From Larimichthys crocea (lineage: Eukaryota; Chordata; Actinopteri; Sciaenidae): a stretch of DNA of 64,000 bases. Below the pieces are notes generated by a model. It saw only the letters and a list, made by a program, of their open reading frames with translations. It was not told where the DNA came from and searched no databases. Of this stretch, positions 12,093 to 25,487 are shown piece by piece. Within the stretch, counting starts at the first letter, position 1; each line of letters opens with the position of its first letter. Made by a program: the position numbers and the translations under genes. Location of the stretch: the NCBI RefSeq assembly GCF_000972845.2, contig NC_040012.1, forward strand, positions 8,588,097-8,652,096, in the 5' to 3' direction.

Positions 12093-15000
12093 CACCGCGG
12101 TGCCATAGTGTTTGATGAAATGTTGAGCTAATGAGGTCCTGGCGGTCTACACCATCAACAGCAGCATCCATCCATTCCTCCCATCTCCCCCTGCCTTACC
12201 CGTTCCCACCTGGCAGCGCCTTGACAGCCAATCTGGCTGCAGAGCTGAGGCGCCAGTGGAGCAGGTCAGAAATCCCATTTTCACCCAGGGGCTTTTAAAT
12301 GGCTCCACAGACCCCATTCTCTTTTCCTCTGTCTCATGGAGAATTTAAGTGGGCCTTTCTGGCCAGAATTGGCCTCTTCAGGGAGCTCGGTCAGGCTATT
12401 ACCAAGAAATAGGCTGGATGGTCTGGACAAGGCTCTCCATTTCAGCCGGAATTACGTGACCCATCCACTGTGGTGGTTTGGGTTTGAGGTGAATTCAACC
12501 TCGACAAAACTGAAGTGAATATTGTGCTCCACTCAGCGACTGAGCGAATAAATAAATTCTTCATAATTAAAATATTTTTTTTGAAATCGCTGGCTTTGTT
12601 CTGAACAAAAAACACCTTTGATCATAATTCATTTAGAGCATCTAAACTCTGACTTTCAAAGTGTATTTTATCAGTGTCACCTGATCAAAGCCGCAATCAG
12701 AAATGTCATTACCCAAACTAAATCATTTATTATGATTATTATTTGGTTATCGTAGTGAAAGAATAAAAATAGAGAGAAGAGAGAAGATTTTCAGGGGCCG
12801 TTTGTACAAAACAAACACTTTCATTCAGCTCATTCCCCTTTTACAATAACAATGGAGCTGCACCAATGCATTTCGACTTTTCTGAGAAGCCATCCTTATT
12901 CTGGAGGCAATCTAACAATACAAAAGCCATTCCGGGAACCTTTCCATTGTTAAATTCAAAACGGAGCAGCATGAGTCCATGTTTCTTTAAACAAATTGTG
13001 AATTCCGGTTAGAAATGCATTTAAAAACATATGTCTGCTTTGGCAGGCGCTGTGTCCATTCCGCCATAGCAGATTCCCTGCTGAGATACCCCATTACAAC
13101 ACTACATTTTACTTCAAAAGTGTATGTTACGGCAAATATTCCTTCCTTGAATTCAGCTTTACCTTTTGAAACGCTACTATCTGACCTAATTGGCTCCAAC
13201 ATGTGCGGACAAATTAAAGCCATTGCAACCAGTATAAGATATCCTGTCCATGAAGAGAAATAATTCATTCAGCACCTATGTTTGGCTGCATAAACTGTAT
13301 GTTTATATGACCATGATGTCAGCTGCTCATGAGTGACATAAACATTTGCACGCTGCAGGGACGATAAAGACCATCCATCTATTATTTAAGTGACTGTAGA
13401 GCTGTTACTATTATTCTAAATTAATCTGTCGATTACTTTTTAGAGAAGTTGAATAATCTTTAGGTCTCTAAATATCAAAGAAATCTAAAACAAATCATAG
13501 TTTCCTAGAAAAAGCCTCATTGGTCTCATGGTCCAAAAGCCAAAGAAATTCACTTTACTATCAAAGCAAACAGAAAGGCAGTAAATCCTCCAATTTGAGA
13601 AGCTGGACCCAGTAAGCTTACTACTTACTTATAGGCTCACAGAACGCCAAAATCATTTTTTATTTCTTAGTGCAATTTCCAGCCTAAGAGGGATGGAAGG
13701 TAACCTTGTCCCACTTGTGGAACACACCGGGAGCCTGTCCTGGTTTCATTAAGCCCATCCATCCTTCTACAGCGGCCTATTAAAAGTACAACAACACCAA
13801 CCTGCAGACAGACAACAGCCAGTCAGATCTTTGCTCCACCTGCCAGAGTGACAACCCAGACAGCGAATGAGGAGGAGAAAGAGGAGGGGAGCCTGCCCTC
13901 CTCCTTCTCCTCTTTATTCTGTCGGCATCTGAACCCTCCCCTGCCTCCAGCGAGCCTGTCCCTCACAGGCCTGTAAGAAACCATCACTGCCAGCCCAAAC
14001 CGCTCACCCTGCCTGACTTTCTGACCCAAGGAAAACATGGCTGTCAGAGCTGCGGGGTTTAACCTTGAGAGGCAGTGTGGTAGGAGGGGGGTAAAAGGAG
14101 GAGGCTGCTGGGTCCTAAACCACCTGGGGAGGCGGTATCCTTGAGAGCAGGAGGGAGACGGAGAGGGTAGGAGGGGGTTCTGGAGTCGGTTCGAGCCCAG
14201 AATAAACATACGGCTCACCAGTGAAAATGTGTCTCCGGTGTTAAGTCTGTTCCCGACATCATGTGTGAGTCAGACGCCTGCCATTACTGAATGGCATTTT
14301 AAGACCGTGTACAGGATGGAGTGATTAAAGACCAGGGAGGAATAAAGGCCTCAGAGGACTCAAATAATCACACATTATTACTTTGTGATTGTAGTTGGAA
14401 AAGATTGTGCAGTTCGTCTGGCTTCATTGACTTTGTAGTCAGCGCTCAGGGCTGTTCACTACCCATGGGTAACACAGGCAATAATTGGCGGCTAAAACTC
14501 ACATGGGTCTTAAGGGGGCATGAAATCAGCTTTAATTCCTCACCCGACTCCCCGTCCTCCCCCAACTCAGCTCAGTCCCTTGGGAAAAAGACATACTTAC
14601 TGCAGTGAACTATTACGCTTGACGTATGCTATACCCCCTCAGAGCCGAGAAATAGCATTTGAGTGTTGTTATAGATTTTGTGTGGCTGAATGTAGGAGGA
14701 AAGGGGGATTGAGCGAGGGCTTAGGGAGGATGTCGGGTATTCAAGGATGCGAAGGATATGGCCGGTAAATGTGGGTGTTGAGAGGCGGCAATCATCCAGC
14801 CCAGCAGGATGTCGTCTGGCTGTCTGGTATCGCCCGGAAATACAGAGCATTTTCAACCTCCTCCGAGCTGACCTTTAGGCTTGTCAAAGCCGCCTTTGTT
14901 TTTCTGTAGTGTCCTCAGAGATTGGACTTCTACCCACAGTTAGATATTAATGGTGGCTTGAGGCAAATGTGCTGTTGAAAGTGATTTAAAAAAGAAAATA

Positions 15001-16226
15001 AAAGGGCAAATTGTAACCTCATTATACATATAAATATCTTTTATTGCATCTTACGCTGCTCATGTGTTGCTCACTGGGCCGTGAATGCATCGTTTGTCCT
15101 TTATTGCCCACAAACCTGACTGATGGGTCACATTCTCCAGTGTCACATGAGTGAGGAAAAACAAAGCGAGTCTTGATCAGAAACAAACAGCCATTAGCCT
15201 ATATTTATACTTGATGCAAGGGATTAACAGGAGACCCACCACAGATTCCCTACAGTGCAGTGTAGGTTTTTATTTATACATCACCCATTGATAGCACCAA
15301 ATTAATTAGACAGTATGTACTGTATCTGATCTAGTCGTTAATTATACTCCCACAGTACCTGCGTTCACATTATTTCATTTAATTTGAGATAGGAGCGAGG
15401 GCTTTGCCTTGTTTCATTACTGAATGAGAATGTTCTGTGCGGCCACTGTGTTTATATTGAGTCACTCACAGTCAGGGTTGCATTGAGCAGAATGTCTGCA
15501 GTCAAAAGGCTTTTTTTATGCGTTTATTGAAAAGGAGCCTTTTTTTAAAAATAAAAAGTTTCAGATACTCAAAGAAGACATAAAGCCCATGCTGACCAAT
15601 CACAGTTCTTGCTGTATGTACGGCATAACAAAATATATAGAAGTACAAATGAAGCTCATCTACAGCCATGTTAGCAGGTCTGTGGAACTGTGCTTTGTGC
15701 TAAATGCTCAAAACCACAAATGGCAACCTTAAAGTGACACTGCAGGAAAGGTCAGCGGATCACCAAAGTAATTCAGTATCCTCTGGGTACCAAAAAATAT
15801 TTCACTGGATAAAAGTGGTGGGCCGACAATTGCTAACCTCGAGATACAAATGCCAAACACCAACAACGACTGCACCAGCAACAACAAATAAAACAACCAA
15901 TATCATAAGAAAATCAACCAGGTGGAGCAGAGGACAGTCTAGTTGGGGAAAATGGTGCCACAGCTTTCTGGTAAAACCGGCCGCTTATAACAGCAAGGTT
16001 AACTTAAAACCAATTTCACTGGGATCAATCAAGTAGATATTTGCGATGCTAAGGGATTATTTCATCATTTAGTAAAATTGCCTGTGAAAAGGGGCAAAAA
16101 AAAGCTTTAAAAAAATCAGATAAAAGGGACAAAAATGCCCTAAAAAATAAGTTAATTTCTTAAGCTGATTCCTGCTGTGTGAGCCAACATGTGCAATTTA
16201 TGATATGAGATGATGAAAAGAAGAAG

Positions 16227-16251
16227 AAGGAGGAGGAGGAGGAGGAGGGGG
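16227..16251 (+). repeat. GAA/GGA purine trinucleotide repeat
   Basis: AAGAAGAAGG then seven GGA-like units; frames give poly-Arg. Confidence 0.88.
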
Positions 16252-16492
16252 CGATGGAAGGAGAAATACAAGGATAAAGAAATAAAATGGATGGGCAGAT
16301 TCATCCTCTTCTTCTGTCTGTCTCTCTGTTATGTGCATGTTGTCCTTGTCTTTGTCTTTGTCTTTCTCTGTGTTTGGTTATTTTCTATTTGTTTGAATGA
16401 ATGCGCTTGAGCTTTGTCTCTGGTGTGTTTATCCTCTTTCCGGATTTCCTTGATGGACATGTGCTCAGGTCTGTAATCCATATTATTCATAC

Positions 16493-17545
16493 CAGTACCA
16501 GTCAGAGTTTTGGACACACCTCAAGTTTTTCTTTATTTTTCTTGATGATGATGATGACAGTCCTGGCATTTTCTCAATCAGCTTCATGAGATTGTCACCT
16601 GGAATAATTTTCAGTTAACGAGTGTGCCTTGTCAAAAGTTAAATAGTGGAATCTTCTGCCTTCTGAATGCGTCTGATCCCATTAGTTTTTGTTCAGAGGT
16701 ACAGTAAATAGCCCTATTTGACTACTGTAGTAATTCATATTATGGCAAGGACTGATCACCTAAGAGAAACCATCATTACTTGATGGACATGAAGACACGA
16801 AGGTCAGTCAATCCAGATATCTTCAAAAAAAAATTCAATGTGTCATCAACTCAAGTAAAAGCAAGCAAACCCGTCCAACTCTACGATGAAACTGGCTCTC
16901 ATGAGGACTGCCCCAGGAAAGGAAGACCAAGACTTAGCTCTGCTGCAGAGTACAAGTTCATTAGACTCACCAGCCTCAGAAATCACCAATTAACGGCCCC
17001 TCAGAATAAAGCCTTGAAGCCTTGAAGCCTCTGCTTCACAGAGTTCAAGTAGTTCAAGTATCAAACACATCTCAGCATCAACTGTTCAGAGGAAGCCGCA
17101 TGAATCTGGCCTTTATACACAACTGAGAGAGACCAACAAGAAGAAGAGAACTCAACATTAGACAGTGGAAATCTGTACTTTGTTCTGAGGGGTCCAAATT
17201 TCAGGTTTGGTGTTATCTGCATGTGTTGTTCCCACCGTGCAGCAAAGCTGTACTGTGTTCAAAATTCAAGGCAAACTTAAGCAGCATGGCTGCCATAGCA
17301 TTCTGCCCAAAACTTGACAAAGACCCGAAACACACCTACAGGCTATATAAGGGCTATTTGCCCAAGAAGGAGAGTGATGGAGTGCTGCATCAGATGACCT
17401 GGCCTCCACAATCACCAGACCTGAACCCAGTTGAGATGGTTTGGGATTAGTTGGACTTTAGAGTAAAGGCAAAGGTGCCAAAAGTGCTCAGCATATGTGT
17501 GAACTTCTTAAAGGTTGTTCAAAACTATTCCAGGTGACAACCTTA
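16493..17545 (+). mobile_element. Degenerate Tc1-like (Tc1/mariner) DNA transposon
   Basis: The left end, CAGTACCAGTCAGAG followed by TTTGGACACACC, is the typical terminal inverted repeat of fish Tc1 elements. An inner repeat, TTGTCACCTGGAAT at about 16593-16606, is answered by its reverse complement ATTCCAGGTGACAA near 17528-17541. Beyond that the right end does not match, so the outer right terminus is lost or too diverged to see. The element is shorter than a full Tc1 (about 1.3-1.6 kb), with internal deletions in the transposase. It lies in intron 2 antisense to the host gene and cannot be autonomous. Confidence 0.9.
16780..17450 (+). pseudogene. Broken Tc1-like transposase remnant
   Basis: Two open pieces in different frames derive from one transposase. 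The first (16780-17025) carries part of the N-terminal DNA-binding region, including YDETGSHEDCPRKGRPR, the linker with a GRPR-type AT-hook motif. The second (17223-17450) holds DKDPKHTYRLYKGYL and then WPPQSPDLNPVEMVWD, the C-terminal part of the DDE catalytic domain. Stops, at least one frameshift and missing middle sequence (much of the first catalytic Asp region) separate them. It is an inactive fossil. No domestication is suggested, because no long frame is preserved. Confidence 0.9.
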
Positions 17546-17634
17546 GTATAAATTGCCTATATTTGACTTATTCTGTACACACAACATTTATTGCATTTGA
17601 ACTATTTTTCCTCCTGAGTATTTCCTTATTTAGA

Positions 17635-17730
17635 GTTTAGGGATAGAGGATGTTGTATACTGTACCAATTATAAAGCTCCTTGAGGCACTTTTGTGATTT
17701 TTGTTGTTGCTCTATATAAATAAAACTGGG
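17635..17730 (+). repeat. Fish repeat 3' tail
   Basis: CAATTATAAAGCTCCTTGAG, CACTTTTGTGATTTTTGTTG and TCTATATAAATAAAACTGG match the tail of a common fish retroposon. It lies just beyond the broken Tc1 copy. Confidence 0.5.
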
Positions 17731-18619
17731 AAAGAATGACTGATGGACTGCAGAAACAAAACACCATTTAGACTTGATAGCAGCGAAGAGACAGTGGATG
17801 AGAGGGGCGGTGCAAGTGCAAGTGTACCAATTAGAGTAAAATCTCAACAGCAACAGCCGAGAGAAAAAAGTGAATTCAGTTATGGACGGTAAAGGCGCTC
17901 TACGTAGAGAAGAATCAGACCTGTTTCTATTGTGCTGACGAGCACTAGCACACAAACATCCCGGCAGGTTGAGTGCTGCAGGGCACAGTCGATGGAGGAA
18001 GGCTTATTTGGAGCTGTTTTTTCAACATGCTCATTTGACCAGTCATTAGAGAGAGCTGAGGTGAGGAACGAGCGCTGCTGAGGACTAATGAAGACGAGGA
18101 GGAGGGACGAGGAGGAGAGAGTGGATATCGTAACAGGGGCAATTAGGGATTCCAGCAGTCAGCAGTCGTACTCCAGGTTGACAGCTCCTGCTGCTCTGAC
18201 GCTCTGGTCTTAATTAGGCCAGAGTTTTCAGCGAGCACCTTGAAACACAGACATGTTTGATGGAGGGCAATTATCTACTTCAGAAAGAAAAATAGCACCT
18301 GGCCTAAAAAGAGACGATGAAAGCGGAGAGTTTTTTTTTTTTTTTTTTTGTGACACGGCTGATGATCTTGTTGAAGGAGGACGGCTGGCGGAAACAAGAA
18401 CAGATATCATCCACAGGATTTTAGTGGCTCTGATCTTCAAAAGCAAGCAGGAGTGTAAATAGGGATCTTTACTACGTGTGTGTGGCGGGGCGCAGAAAAA
18501 GACAGAAATTCAACACAGACAGCGCTGTGTTGTGAAGACTTAATGTGAGCCTGTGTGCACGTATTTGTGATCAAAGTAAAAAAGTGTACGACCATTAGAG
18601 AGGAAGTCTCTCTCGCTCT

Positions 18620-18648
18620 CACACACACACACACTACACACACACACG
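18620..18648 (+). repeat. Interrupted (CA)n microsatellite
   Basis: CA run broken by one CTA. Confidence 0.93.
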
Positions 18649-21589
18649 CAGGACAAAAAAAGCACAACTGTAAAATACATCTGACACTTTTGAACAAAAA
18701 CTGCATCCTACGTACAAACTCATCCAGGATTTAGGCATCAGACCAGAAGCCTGACGAGAGGAAAGCTAAGACTGTTGTAGTCTGAGTGGGAGACAAAGAA
18801 CTGATTAGGAATAAGTATAATTATGTGTAAATCAAAACAATGCAAAAACTATGCAGCTTTCAATGACAGGTCATAAAAACTTTCATCATTAAATGATGTC
18901 AGTTAGAAAGAGTTCCCACAGACAGATTCTTCGTCTTAAATCCACTTAACAGAGCAACACGGCGTTTTGAAATTCATCGTGTAGAACACAATGACACAAA
19001 GCATCTCCTCTCATAAAGTGACCTTTCTCTGAGCGTACCAAAGAAACCCTGTTCTTTACATCAATTGATCGGACAACAAAGAATGAACATCACTTTGGTT
19101 TACAGCTTGGAAACAAGCTTGTGGCCGTTTGTGGTTTTGCTACATGTATCAAATATCATTCAGCAGGAGGTAGTGGGGATAGACAGGAGCGAAGATACAG
19201 TACAAGAGTGGCGTACCCCTGTGATAGCTGTTGTAATAGACCCAGGCTACTGTAAATGATCAGTCATCACATGATTAAATAGACTTGACATTTGTCAACA
19301 TGCATATTACCAGAGATGGTTTAGAACAGAGACGCTTCACTGAAGAATCACGTCCTGTATCTTTGTCATGCTGCCGCTCCCTTTTAGGAGAACGGCAGCA
19401 TGTTCAGAGTTTATTGACTCTAATGGGAGAGCTCAGATTATGTGAGTGATTCTTTCTCTCCAGAATCACTGAAGTAAATAAGTTTTTCAGACAAATGAGG
19501 AGACAGGGGACTTTTAGGACTCGTCTCTGTCTCAGCAGCAACACACTCTCCTGAGAACTAGCAACAGATATCTTTTCTCTCCGTCGGAGATGAGGTGTTG
19601 GTCTAGTTTCACCCAAGATGATCTATAAGAACTGAACTAAAACTTAAACACAATCTGCTTTCACCACACAACGTTCACACTTCCAAATAACGACCACTTA
19701 TGAGAGAGGAAGTGTAAACCGTCTCATATCATTGGCGAAAATTGTATCTTGTAACGTTATCTTCTGTTAAAAAATCATTAGACAGCAGTCATCATTGCAT
19801 TTGTATATGACAAAACTATGAGAAATTATACTTTTAATCAATCAAATCTTTTTTTTCCTCCAGTTTATCCATAGTTCATGTAGAATAATTGCTTTGACAC
19901 ATTGCACTGCCCGCACGGTCTATATTTACACCCCTGCAGAGTTGCGTAACACTGAGACTGTCCTCACCACCTGTTTGTTAAATACTGTATATAAAAACAA
20001 CTTGTGGTTACATTTTCCTGACAATAACATCTCTTGTGATATGCGTAGTAGGGCGATGAATCATCCAACCTTCAAAAAAGTTTGAAGAGAGCCACATTAC
20101 ACCTGCGAGTATTCACTCCGTCTCTTATTCGTTTTTGATTTTGATTGAAGCTCCACAAATATCGGACAAATATCCTGTCCCCAGACAACTCTGGCACACA
20201 AATCAAATCAAATCAGAGTTCATCTTTGTTTCACTTTGACTGTGCGGACGTGCAGTAGAAACACTGATGTAGTACTAGGTTTGGAAATGGAGTAGTCATA
20301 ATTGTAACAACATGCAGTTTTGTACAATATCACTCTGACAGATAATAAACTGAATAGCTCTAATACGCTGCTTCCAGCCTGTGGTCGCCGTGCTCAATAT
20401 TTACTTATTATCCACATCAGGACTGTGACATTATGTCTATTTTGGGGGGCGAGCAGTGGAGCAGAAAAGGACCAATAGTCCACATTGGTTTCTTTTAACT
20501 ATAAAAACATCTTTGACAAAGAGTCATGGGATGATTGACAAGAGTGGAGAGAAAAATCAATTCTGAAGCACAAAAATCTGTTTCTTTTTCAGGCTTTTCT
20601 TTAATCTTTGAATGTTTGCTTACAAAATAATATAGTTTTACTTCTTGGCCTCTAAAAATGATGAAAGTGAAAGACAGAAATCCTCTTGTTGATCAAATGG
20701 CTCGCAACATCTCGCAAAAAGACACTGCTTCAATAAAAAGCGTTCACAAACCACTGCTTTTGAATATCACAATATATATATATCTAATAAAATCCTATTA
20801 CGCGTTTTATGTCTTTAAAATTGACCACAACTTTGTAGCATCATCCCTATGACACGGTCTCAACAAAAATGTGACCACAGTGCTACAGGACATTTTAATA
20901 TTTCGTTTGCATAATTTTGTCTTGTCCTGCACTAAAGCTTCATTTATGTCTCACACTCTACTCCCTTGCACTTCCTCCCCAATCAAAAATGCCCTTGCAC
21001 ACCAAACCCCAAACACCTCTGTAGCTCATGTGCAGGCCAACTCTGCCCTGAAGGCAGGACTCTGTGTCATTACACCTTAACTCTCCTCACCACCTGCACG
21101 GAAAAAAGTAAAAAGAAGAACATTCCATCTTGCTTTGTTTCTCTCTCCCTCTTCTCTCGCAGACAAAATGTGAGCTTCCTCCTTTTTCCTCACCTCGTCT
21201 GCTGTGGGTGAACCAAAGAGGCGAACACTTGCTGTGGGTTTCTATTAGTATGAGCTCCTGGAAAGACTGGACCCAGGCAGCCCGACGTGTCAAGCCAGTG
21301 GGAGAGTGTGGAGAGAATCGGGTTGCGCCTTGTTACAACACACACTCCTTCGGCTTAATTGGCTCCATATGAGGCTACTAGCCGCTGGTGCAGACTGTAC
21401 AATGATGCAGCCATTGCTTGTCCCTATAACCTCTACCCAGATAGAGGAGGAGAGAGTCACTGCTGTGAAAACCACACAGACACATCCCTGTAGGAATGAC
21501 TGCCTTGGCATGAATACAAAAGATGAGGTGCAATTTACCAGGTCAAAGAATCTCTCCCTCTCTCCGTCTTTTTGCTCTGAAATTGCAGA

Positions 21590-21790
21590 AGGAGGTGGCG
21601 AGCGGAAAAGACAGAGGAGGAAAAAAGCCAGGAGGAAATGACAGAGGGACATTAGGAAGAAAGGGGGAGGCAGAAAGATGTGAGGGGGGAGGGGGGGGGG
21701 GCAGTGTGACAGACATAGGCGGGTTGAGGAGGGGAGGAAAATAAAAGGCAATCTGATAGATGAAAAAGAGGAGCAAGAAAAAGGAGTGGC
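21590..21790 (+). repeat. Polypurine tract with a G-run
   Basis: Strongly purine-rich, with six G and then eleven G separated by one A at 21684-21701. The long minus-strand open frame across it is rich in Pro, Ser and Leu because of composition. Confidence 0.85.
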
Positions 21791-22812
21791 TGTCAGAGAA
21801 AGAAGCACTTTGGAGACCAGAAAATGTAGGGCAGGGCTTTCAGAGAGACACGGAGGGGATTTCAGAGGCATCCTTTGATGAGTGAAAGTTAGAAATGCAC
21901 ACTCACTTACTTCACAGCCGTCGTAGTTATGACATCTGATAAGGTCATTATGCGAGAATGAAGCGGCAGCCCTGCAAACATCATTAAAACATCTGCAGGA
22001 TTCACTCTTCTGAGCGCACCCAGACACCTGAAGTCAATTCTGCGTTTGCGAGTGAACTCACGACCGACCAACATCATCACACCATTTATTGATGTGCTGG
22101 ACTGATATGTTCCCATAATCCTCTCAGATCGTTGGGGATGATGGGCATAGTTCCCCATCTCCCAGCGCAGCACGGTAAACAATGGAGTGAATCGATAACG
22201 AGAAGATGATCTCGTTAAGAGAAGTTTGGTGAGTGTAATGACTTGCAGGAGACGTGTGAGCACAAGGTGTGTGCCGCTACTTCATGTTCACATCACGTCC
22301 ACCCCTGGACTGCAAAAGTCCCTTTTCTACACAAGATACGGCGAGTCGAAAATGCAACTGAAAGATAAAAGGTGCAATATAATCCTAGCGTGAAGTCAAA
22401 TATATGCATGGGTTGGGACAGCGGGAAGAAATTTGAATACGGCACTCAGTCGAACTGTTAAGCGTCAAACTCAAGATGACAAGTTTGTTGTGAACAAGGG
22501 CAAACAGGCAATTTCACACCAACGCAAAAAAAAACTTCTTCCAATCTGGAGACTGGCTGTTAAATCTTGGAGTGTGAGTGTAATAAATCGTGTCGAGCTC
22601 AATCCCAAAGGAGCAATTACTGTTGTGTTCTCGCAATATAACAACCAGCTCAAGAAAAAAACAAAAAGAAGACATCAATAAATACATCGCCAATACTACA
22701 GTCCCAGTGAGAGGGAAAGCTCTGCTTCCATCTGAAAACATTTCCAATACTAAATATTCTAGTTGGAGTGTGTCCATTATGTGCTGGAACAAAGGATAAT
22801 GAGACAGTAACC

Positions 22813-22820
<8 letters not shown>

Positions 22821-22884
<64 letters not shown>
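22821..22884 (+). repeat. (TG)32 microsatellite
   Basis: Sixty-four uninterrupted bases of TG. Confidence 0.97.
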
Positions 22885-22885
<1 letters not shown>

Positions 22886-23029
22886 ACATGAGTATAAAAC
22901 ACCAGCTGCCAGTGACAACAGTCGTCAAGCAGGAAGAATCTCCTGGGAGGCGACAGATTTCATTTTGGCAAGCAAGACACGTGAGCGTCTTTCAGTCTCT
23001 CTGCTCATGTGCATGTATGAGTCTACAGA

Positions 23030-23145
23030 GGTGGAAAGTAACTAATTACATTCATTCAAGTACTTAAGTAGAGTAAGTAAAGTACTAGTATTTTAAGCTC
23101 ATTAATATTTATACTACATTTATCTGACAGCTGTAGTTACTGTTA
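23030..23145 (+). repeat. 'Paced AAGTA' teleost repeat, copy 1
   Basis: GAGGTGGAAAGTAACTAATT, CAAGTACTTAAGTAGAGTAA and TACTACATTTATCTGACAGC follow a common fish repeat. Confidence 0.6.
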
Positions 23146-23514
23146 AAAATTCACAAAAACGCACACAATAACATGAAGGCAGTGTCCTCCAGGGTCTCCT
23201 TCTTATGTTTCACGATCCTGTTGTTATGCATTCATAGTAAGTACAAAATCTTGAATGAAAATTCTGCAGATTCGGGGGGAAAAAAAGGGGGCATAAAAAA
23301 AGTTTTTATGCAAAAAAAAGTTGGCATATCCATAAAAACAAAAGGCAAAAAAAAGAAAATAGAAACAAAACAAATCAGGACGTAAGAGACGAAAAATGGC
23401 AGAAGATCTGAGGAGTGGTGAGGAGACACGAAGCAAACATAAATGCAGTATTTACATCATGTTTTTCCATCGTTTGACTCAAGCTCTTATTTTTCAAAGA
23501 TTCTTTTTTCTACA

Positions 23515-23615
23515 TTTCTGAAGAGAGAGAGAGCGGGACTGACACGCAGCAAAGGCCAGTAAGGACTTTGATACGCAGTATGCCCAACCAGCTGAACCAC
23601 CAGGGCACCCAGAGT
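23515..23615 (-). mobile_element. tRNA-derived SINE fragment
   Basis: On the minus strand GGTGCCCTGGTGGTTCAGCT carries a tRNA-like A box, followed by GTCAGTCCCGCTCTCTCTCT, the decayed B box and the CT-rich body start common in a teleost tRNA-SINE. Only the head is preserved. Confidence 0.6.
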
Positions 23616-25487
23616 GCTTTCAATTAAGCCATCTCCCAGTGTCTTCTTCTCATTCTGCAGCGGTTTAATGACACCTGACTAGAAAATTGGTGCCACTTGT
23701 TAATACGTCCGTCTTTTGATATTCATGTAGTGGATGGATTTTATTTTTTATTTTTTTAGACTTTCTGGAAGTTCAGTTAAAATTGGATGGAAACTTGACT
23801 AATGAGTAATTAGCTGCCAAAAAAAATCACGTTCCCATCTAAACATCTCAAAGTTGTTTCAAAGTCAAAGAGGTGAAATAAAAATATGCAATATTTCACA
23901 AAAAGCACACAAAAGAAAAAGTCCAAAAATGAGTAAAAATGTATCTTCTCTCTTTCTTCTTTCCAATGATTGTTTGTCATCTCACAACCCTTCACATGTA
24001 TCTTGTGACCCTCGCTGAATTGGTCCTTGGTTTTTTTATGCACTGAATTGCATTTATGTATTATATATTTTTGCAAAATTCAAGTCATTGTTGTCTACTT
24101 TTTACTTTTTGCTCTGTGAAGCACTTCACGATGCATGTTTGCACGAGCTCCTCTGCATGAAAACATTCATGATGTGACCAAGTGAAACTCAGAAGACGGC
24201 TTGTTTATGAGACACAGACCTTTAATAGGAAAATGCTAATAAAATGAATCACGATGCTAATGTTTATTGCTAATGTGATGCCTATTCATTTACATAATGG
24301 ACACACCTGAGATGCAATAATAGCCAAACTGGTGATTAGGAACATGCAAATGAACGAGTTACATTCACACAGTGAAAGAAATAGTTCCTTCCAGCAGCTC
24401 TGAAGCTGACTCACATCAGTAAAAAGCTGTTTGGAGGTTGCTGTTTTTTTTTTTTCGTCTCGGTTTTTTACCAAGGTGATGAGCCTCATTAATCTAATCC
24501 TGAGTGTATTCTGCCTACCAGGAATTCAGAAAAGCACAAACCATGCACACATGCATGGTTACAGCCTTCTGTCTGGGAGGTGCTCTCTAATGAGCCCTGA
24601 TCAGCGATTTTCTCGACTTTAAAAGGAAAGGTGAGCGCCACACAGACACAGCGGTGAAAGACGAAGTAGTAACATCCTGCTCTTCAAAGTATTATCATCA
24701 AATTGTACTTAAAGTATAAGCACTTACTTTGCAGAAAATTGTCCCCTGTTGGTGATGCATTATAACATTATTAATACTGATCCATCCATTTGTAAGGAGC
24801 TTCTTTTTATACACCATCTGGGAGTTTAATCTAGTGGTTCCCAACAGTGGTGTAGTGGTGCTTGAAGAAGTGGGTACATTTCCTCGTAAAGCCGCCCATC
24901 AGTAAACGGTCTGTGTTGTAAACAGCATCATGTTAGAATAGTCTTGCATAATTAGCCAGTAGTATTTCCACATTGTCACTTGACTTCAGGGAGTAAACAT
25001 CATGAAATCAGTGTCAGCCGCAGAGGAGGTGCAGATTTGGCAATAAATACTGACCTCACCAACGTGTCAGACAACTACATTCAAATATTCCTAACTCTGT
25101 CTATGCATGAAATCAGCTTGCAGAACATTATTGAGTGATGTGCATCAGATGGGCTTTAGAAGTGGATAGAATGATGAATATACCCTGCACTACATCACTT
25201 GTTCCCATCATAGGGTCTATCCCCCTTCGCAATAAATAAATACATTTGACGGTTTATGAGAGGATTAATAGTCGACTAGGGAAGAAGAACAAAGTTTAGC
25301 TACACAGATCTGTATTCATTTGGACTTTACTTAAAATATTTGCTTCTTAGTAAAATATTGGATCTTTGTGTTTGTTTGAGCCTTGAACAAGTATTTAGTC
25401 TGAGAAGTTTAGAGGAAATGATTCTGCTAACTTGTGATTACATTGCATTGCATTTTGTAAGCTTATCCAAACTTTTATTGTAAACTT

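Noticed and set aside
13823..14218. 131-codon minus-strand frame in intron 2
   Set aside because: Low-complexity Ser/Pro/Arg composition from a purine-rich stretch; no homology recognised.
21290..22027. Longest open frame in the window (245 codons, minus strand)
   Set aside because: It crosses a purine-rich tract whose complement yields Pro/Ser/Leu/Phe-rich translation; no family resemblance, no splice or codon signal.
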